Part shown: in pieces, positions 42,520 through 54,400 of the stretch
How positions within the stretch are numbered: position 1 is the first letter of the stretch
Layout of the letters: every line of letters begins with the position of its first letter
Source of the DNA: Nocardia sp. NBC_00403
GTDB taxonomy: Bacteria; Actinomycetota; Actinomycetes; Mycobacteriales; Mycobacteriaceae
DNA length: 64,000 bases
Direction of reading: 5' to 3'
Assembly: GCF_036046055.1 (NCBI RefSeq)
Contig: NZ_CP107939.1
Location: forward strand, 1,922,001 to 1,986,000
The notes under the pieces: generated by a model
Told to the model about the DNA's origin: nothing
What the model saw: only the letters and a program-made list of their open reading frames with translations
Databases searched by the model: none
Made by a program: the position numbers and the translations under genes

Positions 42520-42921
42520 CTACCGCGCGCCGAAGGGCTGGTCGCTGTCGACGATCTCGCGGCCGAGTGGGAACAGCGACAGCGGGATCAGCTTGAGATT
42601 CGCCCACCCGAACGGGATTCCGATAATCGAGATGAACAGCGGGATGCTGGTGAGCAGGTGGCCGAGCGCGAGCCACCAACCCGCCACAATGAACCAGATG
42701 ATGTTGCCGAGTAGCGAACCTGTGCCCGCGCCCGGCTTCTCTACGGTGGTCCGCCCGAACGGCCACAGCGCGTAGGCCGCGATCCGGAACGACGCGATGC
42801 CCCACGGGATCGTGATGATCAGGATGCAGCAGATGACGCCGGCGAGGATGTAGCCCAGTGCCATCCAGAACCCGACGAACACCAGCCAGAGCACGTTGAG
42901 GACGAGCTGAATCGGCTTCAT
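42520..42921 (-). CDS. YccF-domain membrane protein
   Basis: A 133-residue protein containing the duplicated YccF/DUF307 motif: first IITIPWGIASFRIAAYALWP, then SIIGIPFGWANLKLIPLSLF, each after a hydrophobic helix. YccF proteins are inner-membrane proteins of unknown function. The listed start is the internal ATG preceded by GGAG; an ATG four codons earlier is possible. Confidence 0.85.
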   Translation of the reverse strand: MKPIQLVLNVLWLVFVGFWMALGYILAGVICCILIITIPWGIASFRIAAYALWPFGRTTVEKPGAGTGSLLGNIIWFIVAGWWLALGHLLTSIPLFISIIGIPFGWANLKLIPLSLFPLGREIVDSDQPFGAR

Positions 42922-43085
42922 GTGCTCCAGCATGCCAGCAGACCGGCAATTCGGGCATCAGTCCTGGGGACTACATCGCCTCGGGGACAGACCCTGATGC
43001 GGGATCGGTGGACCCATCTACCAGCGTCGGTGCGCCGCAGCGACCATGGTCGGCGACACCGGTGCCGCGGTGCCGGGACGAGGTG

Positions 43086-44291
43086 TCAGAAGAACCAACC
43101 GAGAACCGCGTCGCGCTCGGCCCCGAACGCTTCGTCGAGCGCGCGCACCTGCCCGGAATCCTTGGCGTGCAACCGGTTCGCGGCGGCGAACACCCGCGCC
43201 GGATACGCACCGAGATACATGCTGCCGAGCACGTCGATACCGAGTTCGATATCGGCGGTGCGGGTGGTCGGCGCGCAGTCGGCGACACCGTCGCGTACCC
43301 GCAGCGCGAAGACGCCGCCCGCGTTCCGGAACGGGTCGGTCACTGCGAGTACGACATCCAGGTCGCGCTGATACGAGCGCGCGCCGAGTGCGGCCGGTAC
43401 ATCCATGAGCCGCAACCAGAGTCCGTCATAACGGTTGTCGGTCCGTACCCGTCTCGGATCGGTCAGCAGGTAGGGGAGCGGGTCGTTGTCGGTGAGTTCG
43501 GCCTCGATCCTGGTGACCAGATCCAGTCCGCAGAGCGTCCGCCACAGTGCGGCATGAGCTTCGGTGGTCACCGTCCGGATCTCGACCACACTGGCGGTTT
43601 TGACGCGGTCCCGGGAGTGGTATCGGTACAACACGTATCCGTCCTGGTGCAGGAGCGCGTAAAGGTCGGTGCCGCCTTTCCGAAAACACTCGGGGTCGAG
43701 GAAGGTGGTCTCCCAGCGTGCATCGGGACGCACCTGCGCGCCGGGGGTCAGCCTGCGCCACCGGTCATAGATCGCTCGCACCTGTTCGGTCGACTCGGCG
43801 AGTATCGCCAGTTCCACGCCGCCGGGATCCGGTGCCGAGGGCAGGAACTCGGCGAAGCGCCGATCGATGTGCACGGCGTTTTCCCGGATCGCCGGCCCGT
43901 ATCCGAACCGTCCGTAGATGCCGCCCTGGCTCGCGGTGAAGATCGTCAACGGCAGCCCGGCCGCCTCGATCCGTCGATGCTGTTCGGTGTACATCGCGCG
44001 CAGAATCCCGCGCCGTCGATGCGTGGGCGCCACGGCAACCCCCGCGATACCGCAGGCCGAAACGGTCCGCTCGCCCGGCACCGTCAACGTCATCTCCGTC
44101 GACTCGACATGCCCGACCACCCGGTCACCGTCCACCGCGACAATCGCGTTCTCCGGCGGAAACAGCCGCCGATACGGCTCCCGCAACGCCGCGTCGGGCC
44201 GCATCCCGAAGGCCGTCTGGACCACTAGCTCGATCCCGGCCGCATCGCCCTCGGTAGCCGATCGAATGGTGATACCGGGTATCAGCGTCAT
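43086..44291 (-). CDS. Eis-like GNAT N-acetyltransferase
   Basis: A 401-residue protein of the Eis family (Eis is 402-408 residues), with a GNAT domain at 1-150 containing the acetyl-CoA loop VAVAPTHRRRGILRAMYTEQ. A second degenerate GNAT domain and a C-terminal sterol-carrier-like domain follow (GVFALRVRDGVADCAPT; LGIDVLGSMYLGAYP). It ends in Phe, as Eis does, whose C-terminal carboxylate takes part in catalysis. Relatives acetylate aminoglycosides, lysines or polyamines. ATG 44291 (MTLIPGITIRSATEGD) fits the family start. Confidence 0.85.
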   Translation of the reverse strand: MTLIPGITIRSATEGDAAGIELVVQTAFGMRPDAALREPYRRLFPPENAIVAVDGDRVVGHVESTEMTLTVPGERTVSACGIAGVAVAPTHRRRGILRAMYTEQHRRIEAAGLPLTIFTASQGGIYGRFGYGPAIRENAVHIDRRFAEFLPSAPDPGGVELAILAESTEQVRAIYDRWRRLTPGAQVRPDARWETTFLDPECFRKGGTDLYALLHQDGYVLYRYHSRDRVKTASVVEIRTVTTEAHAALWRTLCGLDLVTRIEAELTDNDPLPYLLTDPRRVRTDNRYDGLWLRLMDVPAALGARSYQRDLDVVLAVTDPFRNAGGVFALRVRDGVADCAPTTRTADIELGIDVLGSMYLGAYPARVFAAANRLHAKDSGQVRALDEAFGAERDAVLGWFF

Positions 44292-44437
44292 ACCTGGACG
44301 ATCCCACGGACCCGCGCCCGCTCGCACCCGATTTTCCGCCGGTGCGACTCCGGCCGTCGTCCGCGTTCGATATGCCGGTCGAAGCGGGCGGGCACCGGTG
44401 TCGATGTCGGTGGTGCGGCCCGGCAGGATGTGTTCTT

Positions 44438-45241
44438 GTGGCCGAAGTGATCGATATCGACGACCCCGCCGATCCGCGGGTCGATGACTTTCGCGACCTC
44501 AAGTCCGCTGATCGGCGGCCCGACCTGCCTGGGCGCAAGGGGCTGGTCATCGCGGAGGGGGTCGTCGTGGTGCAACGGATGCTCGGCTCGCGGTTCCGGC
44601 CGAGTGCGTTGCTCGGGGTGGACAAGCGGCGCGACGAGCTCGCGGCCGATCTCGACGGTGTCGACGTACCGTATTACCGGGCGAGTGCCGAGGTGATGGC
44701 GCAGGTAGTGGGGTTCCACCTCAATCGCGGGGTGCTCGCCGTGGCCCGACGTCCCGCCGAGCTGACCGTGGACGAGGCGCTCGACGGAGCGCGGACGGTG
44801 GCAGTGCTGGAGGGCGTCAACGATCACGAGAACCTCGGATCGATGTTCCGGAATGCGGCGGGGTTGGGGGCCGAGGCGATTCTGTTCGGGGACCGATGCG
44901 CCGATCCGCTGTATCGGCGGGCCGTGCGGGTGTCTATGGGCCATGTCCTCCGGGTGCCGTTCGCACAACTTCCGCACTGGCCCGGTGGACTGGATATGCT
45001 GCGAGACAAGGGATTCCAGATCATCGCGCTGACACCGAATCCGGCTGCGGTGAATCTGGCGACGGCGATGACGGGGGAGCGGGTGGCTTTGCTTTTGGGT
45101 GCGGAGGGACCCGGGTTGACCGCGGCGGCCATGCAGGCCACCGACATCCGCGCCAGAATTCCGATGTCGCCGGGCACTGATTCGTTGAACGTCGCGACCG
45201 CGGCGGCAATGGCGTTCTATGAACGGGTGCGGACATCGTGA
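44438..45241 (+). CDS. TrmH/SpoU-family RNA 2'-O-methyltransferase (Rv0881-like)
   Basis: A 267-residue SPOUT enzyme with an N-terminal substrate-binding domain (about 1-100) and the trefoil-knot domain: motif 1 EGVNDHENLGSMFRNAAGLG, motif 2 LLLGAEGPGLT and motif 3 IPMSPGTDSLNVATAAAMAF. It methylates the 2'-hydroxyl of an rRNA or tRNA nucleotide; which one is not determined. GTG 44438 is chosen because the conserved part begins there and AGGA precedes it. The small membrane gene follows 13 bp downstream. Confidence 0.88.
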   Translation: MAEVIDIDDPADPRVDDFRDLKSADRRPDLPGRKGLVIAEGVVVVQRMLGSRFRPSALLGVDKRRDELAADLDGVDVPYYRASAEVMAQVVGFHLNRGVLAVARRPAELTVDEALDGARTVAVLEGVNDHENLGSMFRNAAGLGAEAILFGDRCADPLYRRAVRVSMGHVLRVPFAQLPHWPGGLDMLRDKGFQIIALTPNPAAVNLATAMTGERVALLLGAEGPGLTAAAMQATDIRARIPMSPGTDSLNVATAAAMAFYERVRTS

Positions 45242-45254
45242 ACGAGGGATGGTC

Positions 45255-45566
45255 GTGAATTACCTGCCGAACGGGGCGTATCGGCCCTATCCGCCCTACC
45301 AGGACCCGACGCCGTGGGCTGCCGGGGTCACCGTCGCCGTCATGGTGGGGTTACTGACGGCGGTCGCGGTGTACGCGTTCGGTGATGCGTTGGCGCACGT
45401 GCATCCGATACTTGCGGTGCTGGTCAACCTTGTCGCGGCCGGTGGCGCCGCACCGACGGCCTGGCGCTGGCGCTTCGTTCCGGTGACCCGCTGGGTGCTC
45501 GCCGGTGGTGCGGCCGGCGTGCTGCTCGGCTGGCTGGCGCTGCTGTTCGGCGGGTTGGCCGCATAA
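45255..45566 (+). CDS. DUF2537 small membrane protein (Rv0882-like)
   Basis: A 103-residue protein with a Tyr/Pro-rich N-terminus (NYLPNGAYRPYPPYQDPTPW) and three hydrophobic helices (VAVMVGLLTAVAVYAFGDAL, ILAVLVNLVAAGGAAPTAWR, WVLAGGAAGVLLGWLALLFG). Position after TrmH matches Rv0882. GTG 45255 has GAGGG six bases upstream; ATG 45249 is too close to that site. Function is unknown. Confidence 0.72.
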   Translation: MNYLPNGAYRPYPPYQDPTPWAAGVTVAVMVGLLTAVAVYAFGDALAHVHPILAVLVNLVAAGGAAPTAWRWRFVPVTRWVLAGGAAGVLLGWLALLFGGLAA

Positions 45567-45640
45567 GGCGCGGCGGCACGGCCCACGCTCGTCCGTACGC
45601 GGGCTCGACCGGAACTGCGATCGGATGGCGGCGTTGCCGG

Positions 45641-46387
45641 TCAGCAGACGCGGTCCCGCCCGCGCAGCCAACTGAAAAGGCTGCGTCTGCGTTTCGCGTC
45701 GATGTCCGACTCGTCGTCCCTGAGCATCAGAGTGGCCGGGTCCGGTGCTTGGCCCTTCGGGTACAGGGTGAAACCGCACACCGAGATATCGCCGGGCATC
45801 AGCGCACCGTCGGTCGCGGGCGCGCGGTAGTGGAATCCGAGCCACTGGTGATTGGCGGCGTCGGCGAAGTCGGGTGGATCGAACGGCAGGGTCTGCGGGT
45901 CGGGCAGATCGCCGGGATACCACTGCACTGGATGATCACCCGCCCAGTACGGGCGCTCCCACACCAGCGGCAGGCCCTCGTCTTCGAGGATGTTCACCCG
46001 CGTCGAACTGAAGGAGCGGCGGAATTCGCCACGCTCCCAATGCGCGAAGGAGCCCCAGCCGTGCGCCGCGTCGAACGCGATGAGATAGGTGTGCTCCGAA
46101 GCCAGCGGCCGGACGAGTAATTCGGGCAGCGCCGTCGGATGCACCAACGCCGACTGCGTCGAACACACCACGGTGACACCGGGATAGCAGCCGATGTACA
46201 CCTCGTCGGCGTCCGGACCGGCGCAACCACCGAGTGTGCCGACCATGATCGGCAACACATCTCGGTCGGCGTGCAGCTGCTTCGCCAGGGCGAGTGCCGC
46301 ATCCGGGTCCGGATCGTGGTTCGCGCGGAGTACCGCCAACGGATCGAGTGCGTCGACGTACCAGAGGGACGAAGCTTTGGACAGCAT
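45641..46387 (-). CDS. DUF6928-like conserved protein
   Basis: A 248-residue soluble protein with SLWYVDALDPLAVLRANHDP, VYIGCYPGVTVVCST, LIAFDAAHGWGSFAHWERGE and GLPLVWERPYWAGDHPV. The content agrees with the DUF6928 family of actinobacterial proteins of unknown function. ATG 46387 is preceded by GGGAGGTG at ideal spacing, so the longer upstream frame is rejected. The C-terminus is basic (KRRRSLFSWLRGRDR). Confidence 0.7.
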   Translation of the reverse strand: MLSKASSLWYVDALDPLAVLRANHDPDPDAALALAKQLHADRDVLPIMVGTLGGCAGPDADEVYIGCYPGVTVVCSTQSALVHPTALPELLVRPLASEHTYLIAFDAAHGWGSFAHWERGEFRRSFSSTRVNILEDEGLPLVWERPYWAGDHPVQWYPGDLPDPQTLPFDPPDFADAANHQWLGFHYRAPATDGALMPGDISVCGFTLYPKGQAPDPATLMLRDDESDIDAKRRRSLFSWLRGRDRVC

Positions 46388-46879
46388 TTCCGGCACCTCC
46401 CGATGGTTGCACGAAACAGCTCCGCGAACTTCGAGCAACTCTCGGTGATTCCGACAACGTGCTGTCACCTCGAACCGCCCAACGCCGACAAACCACTCGA
46501 CGCACTCCGAAAAATCTACCCGTACTTGACCGCGAACGATGTAGCTTCCGCCTGCGAACACGCCAGCGGCCCAAGAAATTCGCGGCCGAGGCGTCTCAGC
46601 AACCTCCGTGTCGCCGCTGGCAAACATTTGCAGGGGCGGATCTCACGTATTTCCGGCGGCCGCACGGTGCCGGACTCGAGCACGATTGTCGGCGCGGCGA
46701 AGTGCGGCGGCCCAAGATGAAGATGCCGTACCCGTGGCAGGTCTACCGTGCTCGGTTCACCGGGCGCTTTGCCGGTAATACGCGAAAACAGCCTGGCAAG
46801 ACCAGCTTCGGTGGGTGCATTGCGGCGTGTCGAATGCCTGTGCCGAGCGGTCGTGAAGAGGTTTACGCGACCGGACGAC
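46388..46879. other. Gene-less stretch between the DUF6928-like gene and sepH
   Basis: Open frames here are Arg/Pro-rich shadows without ribosome sites. The promoter of the DUF6928-like gene must lie in the first part, and the sepH terminator region in the last. No repeat or recognisable operator was found. Confidence 0.4.
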
Positions 46880-48010
46880 TCAGTGGCCGGAGCTACGGAC
46901 GCCGAGCAGCACGTCCTCCCAGGACGGCATCGGAGCCTTACCGCGCTTGGTCCGATTGGACTTCGCGGGCGCGGCCTTGCCGTTGTTGGGCTTGGCGGTC
47001 TCCTCGGTGGAGGCCGCAGGAACCTTCGAAGGAGCCGGAGCCTTCGGCGCGGCGGGCTCGGACGGGACAGTGCCTGCGCTCGGTGCCGGGGTTGCGGTGG
47101 TCGAAGTACCCGCGGCGGGTGCCGTGTTGGTTCCGGCCGTTACGGCAGGCGCACTACTGCTCGCAGCCGGAATGGCGTTGGTGCTGGCGGCGGCCGGGAT
47201 GGCGGTGCTGCTACCACCCGCGACGACGGAACGCTGTTCGTAGTACTCGTCCAGCATCGGCTGGTTCTGCCGGGCCGCGGTCCGCGCAGCCGGGGCCGCT
47301 TCCCTAGCCGGTCGGGCTTCGGCAGGGCGAGTTTCGGCCGGCCTGGTCTCCACCGGGACCTCGGGCGCGGCAGGCGCCTCGATCTCGGCCTGCGGCGGAA
47401 GAATCGTGGCCAGCCCGCGTAGCGCGCGACCGAAATCGGGATCGATCAAATCGGAGGCGGGATCGTCGAGGGGCGACACCGAACCGCCGTGGGCATCCGG
47501 CTGGTAGCGCCAGTGCGCCGTAATGTCGGAACGGCCGTTCTGCCACTGCAGTTGGGCGACCCAGAAGCCCTTCTCGTCTTTCCAGGCATCCCATTCGACG
47601 CCCTCGATATTGTGCCCGCGCTCGGTGAAGGCGGCGGTGACGATATCGATGAGGGTTTCCACCGCGGGGCCGTCGGCGCGGACCGGATGCGCCTTCTGCG
47701 CGAGTTCGGCGGCGCGGGCGCGCTCCAGCAGCACGGGGTAGGCGAACCGCTCGACCCGACTGGCCGGCATCCCGGACTCTTCGGTGACCTGTTCGACGGA
47801 GGCTCCGGACCGGATACGAGCTTGAATATCGCGAGGACGCATAGTTGCTTCCATTTCGATCTCAATCTGGCCGAATCGGGCAAGGTCTCCGCGGGCTGCG
47901 GCTCGAAGCTTGTCGTCGGCGGGCAGCCGGTACTTGGTGCCGGTCTCGGTGTCGATACACACGATGTGCGTGGAGTCGGGCGTCACCCCGATCACTCGAA
48001 GTTCACGCAC
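46880..48010 (-). CDS. sepH: Septation protein SepH (DUF3071)
   Basis: A 376-residue actinobacterial cell-division protein that stimulates FtsZ assembly. The N-terminal domain begins RELRVIGVTPDSTHIVCIDT, with a helix-turn-helix-like MRPRDIQARIRSGASVEQVT region (about 55-85), then WDAWKDEKGFWVAQLQWQNG. A Pro/Ala/Thr-rich linker (about 205-355) follows. The C-terminal motif MPSWEDVLLGVRSS is the conserved FtsZ-associated tail. GTG 48010 follows GGAGGTAACG. The upstream 860 bp to serC are occupied by inverted and tandem repeats. Confidence 0.92.
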   Translation of the reverse strand: MRELRVIGVTPDSTHIVCIDTETGTKYRLPADDKLRAAARGDLARFGQIEIEMEATMRPRDIQARIRSGASVEQVTEESGMPASRVERFAYPVLLERARAAELAQKAHPVRADGPAVETLIDIVTAAFTERGHNIEGVEWDAWKDEKGFWVAQLQWQNGRSDITAHWRYQPDAHGGSVSPLDDPASDLIDPDFGRALRGLATILPPQAEIEAPAAPEVPVETRPAETRPAEARPAREAAPAARTAARQNQPMLDEYYEQRSVVAGGSSTAIPAAASTNAIPAASSSAPAVTAGTNTAPAAGTSTTATPAPSAGTVPSEPAAPKAPAPSKVPAASTEETAKPNNGKAAPAKSNRTKRGKAPMPSWEDVLLGVRSSGH

Positions 48011-48240
48011 CGTTACCTCCTTATCGCGTCGACTCGCGACACCGCCCACTTTCCGAAACAGTAGTGCACTACTGATGATCTCGAGGCAAGACACGCGGCA
48101 CGGAAATCGGGCAATAACCGGCCGTGCCCCGCTAATCTGCTCTGTTCGATTCGCCGCGCGTGCTCGCACGGCGTGTCGAGCGTGGCGTGTCTGTGTTTTT
48201 TGGCAGCGCCTGCGGCGCTGCGTGTTCGCGGCCCCCTTGG

Positions 48241-48305
48241 TCTCGCTTCCGAGCCGTCGAGACTCGCGCCTGCGGCGCATGCGCTTCGACGGCTCGGAAG
48301 CGAGA
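48241..48305. repeat. Perfect 20-bp inverted repeat upstream of sepH
   Basis: TCTCGCTTCCGAGCCGTCGA at 48241-48260 is perfectly complementary to 48286-48305, around a 25-base spacer. A smaller hairpin GCAGCGCC-TGC-GGCGCTGC lies at 48203-48221. It may end serC-side transcription or be part of a dispersed repeat family. Confidence 0.8.
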
Positions 48306-48790
48306 CGGGCCGCGAACTCTAGTGCTCGGTCTCGCTGCGCTCGGAAGACATCATCGTGCCGAGTGGGGGCGTCGGCAGTTGAGCTTGCGACTTTGTTGTC
48401 GGCGTTTCGGGTGTTCGGATGCGAGATGGGGTCGCGAACTTTGGTGCTGGATGTTGCTGTGCTCGGAAGACATCATCGTGCCGAGTGGGTGCGTCTGTGG
48501 GGATCTCGCGACCTTGTTGTCGGCGCTTCGGCTGCTCGGATGCGAGATGGGGTCGCGAACTTTGGTGCTGGATGTTGCTGTGCTCGGAAGACATCATCGT
48601 GCCGAATGGGCGCGTCTGTGGGGATCTTGCGAACTGTTGTACGCGCTTCGGCTGCTCGGCTGCTCGGACGCGAGACGGGGCGAACTCTTTTGCTGGATCT
48701 CGCTGCGCTCGGAAGATGTCATCGTGCCTAGTGGCGCGTCTGTGGGGATTGCCGCGTCCTTGTTGGAATGCGCCCCGGGTACTGAACGCT
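48300..48790. repeat. Four imperfect tandem copies of a ~121-bp non-coding repeat
   Basis: Units begin with GCGAGA(C/T)GGG at 48300, 48421, 48542 and 48670. Each contains GCTCGGAAGACATCATCGTG (copy 4 reads GATGTC at that place) and, in most copies, GTCTGTGGGGAT and TTGTTGTCGGCG. The 121-bp period is not a multiple of three, so no single frame persists. It fills the gap between the serC stop and sepH. Confidence 0.85.
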
Positions 48791-48869
48791 CGGCCACTGG
48801 GTGTGCGTGGTTACGAACGGGTGTGAGCGGTCACGAACGCCGTTGTTCGGACTCGCCCAATGGTTGGTG

Positions 48870-50703
<1,834 letters not shown>

Positions 50704-50824
50704 CCGCGCTCCGGCCGAGGCCAGGCGGTCCGCGAACCGCGGCAGTCATCGTGGTGGTGTTCGCGGACCTGTTCATGACGTTGGATATCTGGGGTGTCAA
50801 CCCCGGTATCCAGGCTCACCCGGG

Positions 50825-50876
50825 AACGGGACATGGCTGCGGCGAACCTCGAGGAGCCGCTCGATCATGTCCCGTT
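50825..50876. terminator. Hairpin downstream of the conservon GTPase gene
   Basis: AACGGGACATG at 50825-50835 and CATGTCCCGTT at 50866-50876 are perfectly complementary around a 30-base spacer. It lies just past the GTPase stop on the minus strand and about 120 bp after the plus-strand gene, so it may end both transcripts. Confidence 0.5.
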
Positions 50877-50894
50877 CGGGCGATGCTGCGTTTG

Positions 50895-51491
50895 TCAGGC
50901 GGTGGCCGAGGGCGAGACTCGGCTGAGGGCGTAGCCGGTGACGGCGATGAGTGCGTTCTTCGCCGACTCGCGGTTGCGGGCGTCGATCATCATGACCGGG
51001 ACGTGGTCGGGCACCGACAGGGCATCGCGGATGGCCGCTTCGGGGAATTTCGGCCCGCCGTCGAACTCGTTGACGGCGACAAGGAAGGGCAGGCCGAGCT
51101 CCTCGAAGTAGTCGACCGCCGCAAAGCTTTCGTCCACGCGGCGGGCATCGACCAGCACAATCGCGCCGATCGCACCGAGGCTGAGGTCGTCCCACATGAA
51201 CCAGAAGCGGTGCTGGCCGGGCGTGCCGAACAGGTAGAGCACCAGGTCGTCGGCCAGGCTGATGCGCCCGAAGTCCATTGCCACCGTGGTGGTGTGTTTA
51301 TCGGGAACCGGCGAGGTGTCGTCCACTTCGGCGCTCAGATCGGTGATCACCGCCTCGGTCCGCAACGGCACGATATCGGATACCGCGCCTACCAGCGTGG
51401 TCTTGCCGACACCGAACTCACCTGCGATCACGATCTTCGCCGAGACGGCGCGGGTTCCGGAGGAGGGGGCTACGGATTCGGGTGCGGTCAT
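50895..51491 (-). CDS. Conservon-type small GTPase (CvnD-like)
   Basis: A 198-residue Ras-like GTP-binding protein. The P-loop is GEFGVGKTTLVGAVSD, followed by TTTVAMDFGRI (switch I), LFGTPGQHRFWFMWDDLSLG (switch II with the family Phe-Gly-Thr-Pro-Gly-Gln) and VAVNEFDGG (NxxD specificity). Streptomyces conservons encode a kinase (CvnA), a roadblock protein (CvnB), a DUF742 protein (CvnC) and this GTPase (CvnD). Here its ATG overlaps the kinase stop as ATGA, and CvnB and CvnC are missing. It is probably the output GTPase of the kinase. Confidence 0.87.
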   Translation of the reverse strand: MTAPESVAPSSGTRAVSAKIVIAGEFGVGKTTLVGAVSDIVPLRTEAVITDLSAEVDDTSPVPDKHTTTVAMDFGRISLADDLVLYLFGTPGQHRFWFMWDDLSLGAIGAIVLVDARRVDESFAAVDYFEELGLPFLVAVNEFDGGPKFPEAAIRDALSVPDHVPVMMIDARNRESAKNALIAVTGYALSRVSPSATA

Positions 51492-54400
51492 CGAAAGTCC
51501 TCGGCTGCGAATGGTTTCGACGAACGAGTAGCCCGGCCGTCGCGTACTCCACGGTCATAGTTCTTGAGGCCGTCCCGTATCGCTGCGGGATCGGGACGGC
51601 TGTCGGTATCGAGTTCCTGAGCCGCCGGCGGCGGCTCCGCACCGCCCGGCACCAGGTGGTTTCCTGGCTCCCGTAGTGGCAGCCCGGCTCTGGTGCGCAG
51701 TGTGACCGGCTGATCGGCGGCCCGCTGCGCGGCCGACCACCCCTCATCCGCCGCCGAGTTCCAACTCACTGGCGCCTCCTCCTGGCCGGCCTCCGGATCG
51801 GCGAGCCAGGCCGAGATCATGCCCGCGAAAATCGGTGTCGCCGATTCTTGCGCGGCAGGTGCGGGTTTCGCTGGGGCGGTGGAGGCCATGGATATCGCAG
51901 AACTGGTGTTCGGTGCGGTGGCCGGGCGTGCGGAAGCGGTCGCGTTCGGTGCGTGTTCGGCGTCGCTGGTGCTCGCTGGAGTCGAAGCAATAGGCGAGCG
52001 TGCTCGATCGGCACCCCGGGTCACGGGTCCGGCCTGCGGCGCCATGGGTGCCGGTGGCTGGGCTCGCGCATCGGGATGCCTGGGTGGTGCGGCGGTCGTG
52101 CGATCGGCGATTGCGTCGAATGTCGGTGGTGCCGCCTGATCGACGCCGGATGCGGTGCCAATGGGTGAAGCAGGAGGCGTCGGTGTCCGATGGGGCCTGA
52201 GCGGGGTGAGTGCGGCCGGTGTGCTGAACGGTGCCTTGTGGGCGTTGGGTGCGGTATTCGTGTGCGCTGTGTGGGTTGTATTCGCCGAGGGGGGTGTGTT
52301 CGGCGATGCGATCGGGGCCGCCGGGGGTGTGGCGTTCGTAGGTCGCGAAGAGTTCGGGGTCGGTGCGTTTTTCGTCGTTGGCGAGGCAGCATAGGTTGCC
52401 GCATTGCCGGGAGTGCCGGTGGTGTCGACGGGGCGCGCGGCGTTCGGCGTCTGCGCGGCGTTGGGAGCGCTTCCCGAAGTGGAAGCGGTGGTAAATGCTG
52501 CCGCGTCGCGGGCGACAGGTGTGGGCTCCGGCGATCGCCCAGGGGCAGGCGGCGAGGTTCTCGCCCACGGCGCAGCGGCCTCGACCGCCATGTCGGCGGC
52601 TTCGTTCGCGGATGGTGCAGTGTTCGACGCTGTGCTGGTGGGTGGTGTGGCGTTTGACGTTGCGTTCGTGGGTGGTGTGGCGTTCGACGTTGCGTTCGTG
52701 GGTGGTGTGGCGTTCGACGTTGCGTTCGTGGGTGGTGTGGCGTTCGACGTTGCGTTCGTGGGTGGTGTGGCGTTCGACGCTGTGCTCGTGGGTGGTGTGG
52801 CGTTCGACGCTGTGCTCGCGGGCAGTGTGGCTGTCGACGGTGTGCTCGCAGGTGACGCGGTTGCCGATGCTGCTGCTTGGTCGGCGGCCTTCGCGAGTGC
52901 CGACGAGATCGGTGTTGCGGCAGCGTCCGTGGCAGGGGTGAACTTCCCCTGCGGTGCCGGGTTCCGACCTGCCGCCATGTCCAACTGCGGTACGGCTTTC
53001 CCGCGAGGTGGCGGGGTTGGGCCTGTGGTTCTGTCGTGTTGCGGTGCGGCTGTGTTCGCCGGTGGCGGGGTTGGGCCTGTGGTTCTGTCGTGTTGCGGTG
53101 CGGCTGTGTTCGCCAGTGGCGGCCTCGGGCTTGCCGTCTTGTCGGGCAGCGATCCGGCTTTTTCCACCGGTAGCGGGGTCGGGTCTGCTGCCTTCTCGGC
53201 GTTCGATCCTGGTTTCACCGGTGCGGCTCGGAAGAACGACGACGTCTGGGAGACCCGGTATTGCTGGGTGTCCATGTTCGCGTTGTTCGCGGCGGTCGTG
53301 TTGGACAGTGGCGTGTTCGGAGTCGCCGCGCCCGATGCCACTGAGGTCGGTGCCGCTGTGGCCGACGTCGCCGAGGTCGGTGACGTGGTGGTCGACGTCG
53401 TTGAGGTCGGTGTCGCCGTGGTCGGTGTCGCGTGCGCCGTGGTCGGCGTGGGGGCCGGTGGTCTGGTCGGTGCTGTGGTGGTCGGTGTTGCCGTGCGCGG
53501 TTCCGCCGGTGACAGTGCGGCGGCGCGCAGGCTTGCTGCTTGGTTGCGTGCGCCCCTGCGGTTGGCGCCCGGGACTCGTTTGGGCAGACCGTAACTGGTG
53601 ATCATCGGTGCCGCCTGCGGTCCCGCGGCCGGTGGTTCCGGAGCGGGGCGGGGGGTGAGCGGTTGCTGGCCGATGCCGGTTGGCTGCGGTCTCGGGAGTC
53701 CGGCAGGACCGGTGAGCAGGCTCTTCGGCTTGTTCGGCAGCGACGTGTCGACGACCGGCGGCACCGGGGTGCGGCCGGTGTGCAGCGTGTCCCGGTGGAC
53801 CTGGATGACCTGCGCTCCGCCCGCCGGAATGTCACGCTCCTGCGGCGGCACCGCGATCAGGGGCGCGGGGATGTGCAGGCTCGCGGTGATGCCGGGATTG
53901 AGTGCGCGGTCCTGGGTGCGGCGCAGCCGCACCGTGATGCCGTGACGTTCGGCAAGTCTGCCGACCACGAACAGACCCATTTGCCTGGTCGTCGCCAGCG
54001 TGGCCGTTGCCAAGGTCGCCAGCCTGCGGTTGATCTCGTCGAGTTCGCCAGGCACGATGCCGATGCCCGCGTCGATGACCTCGACCAGCAGGCCGCCCTC
54101 GGAGGTTCTGCTGTAGGCGAAGGTCACTTCGCTGTCCGGCGGCGATGCGCGCAGCGCGTTCTCCAGCAACTCGGCGATCAGGTGCACCAGATCGGTGGCC
54201 GCGGTGCCCGTCACCCAACCGTCGGGTGTCGCACCGGTTTTCACCCGCTGATAGTCCTCGACCTCGGAGCCTGCGGCGCGCAAAATGTCGCGTACCTCCA
54301 CCGGCCCGGACCGGTCGAGTCGCGATTTGGTGCCTGCGAGCACCAGCAGGTTGGCGCTGTTGCGTCGCATGCGGGCGGCCAGGTGATCGAGTCGGAACAG

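Noticed and set aside
46294..47307. Arg/Pro-rich plus-strand frame across the DUF6928-sepH gap
   Set aside because: It runs opposite two real minus-strand genes and lacks any ribosome site or domain.
52404..53601. Long plus-strand Val/Ala/Gly-rich frames opposite the kinase tail
   Set aside because: They are mirror frames of the repetitive minus-strand coding region. There is no ribosome site, and composition mirrors the NATSNATPPT repeats.
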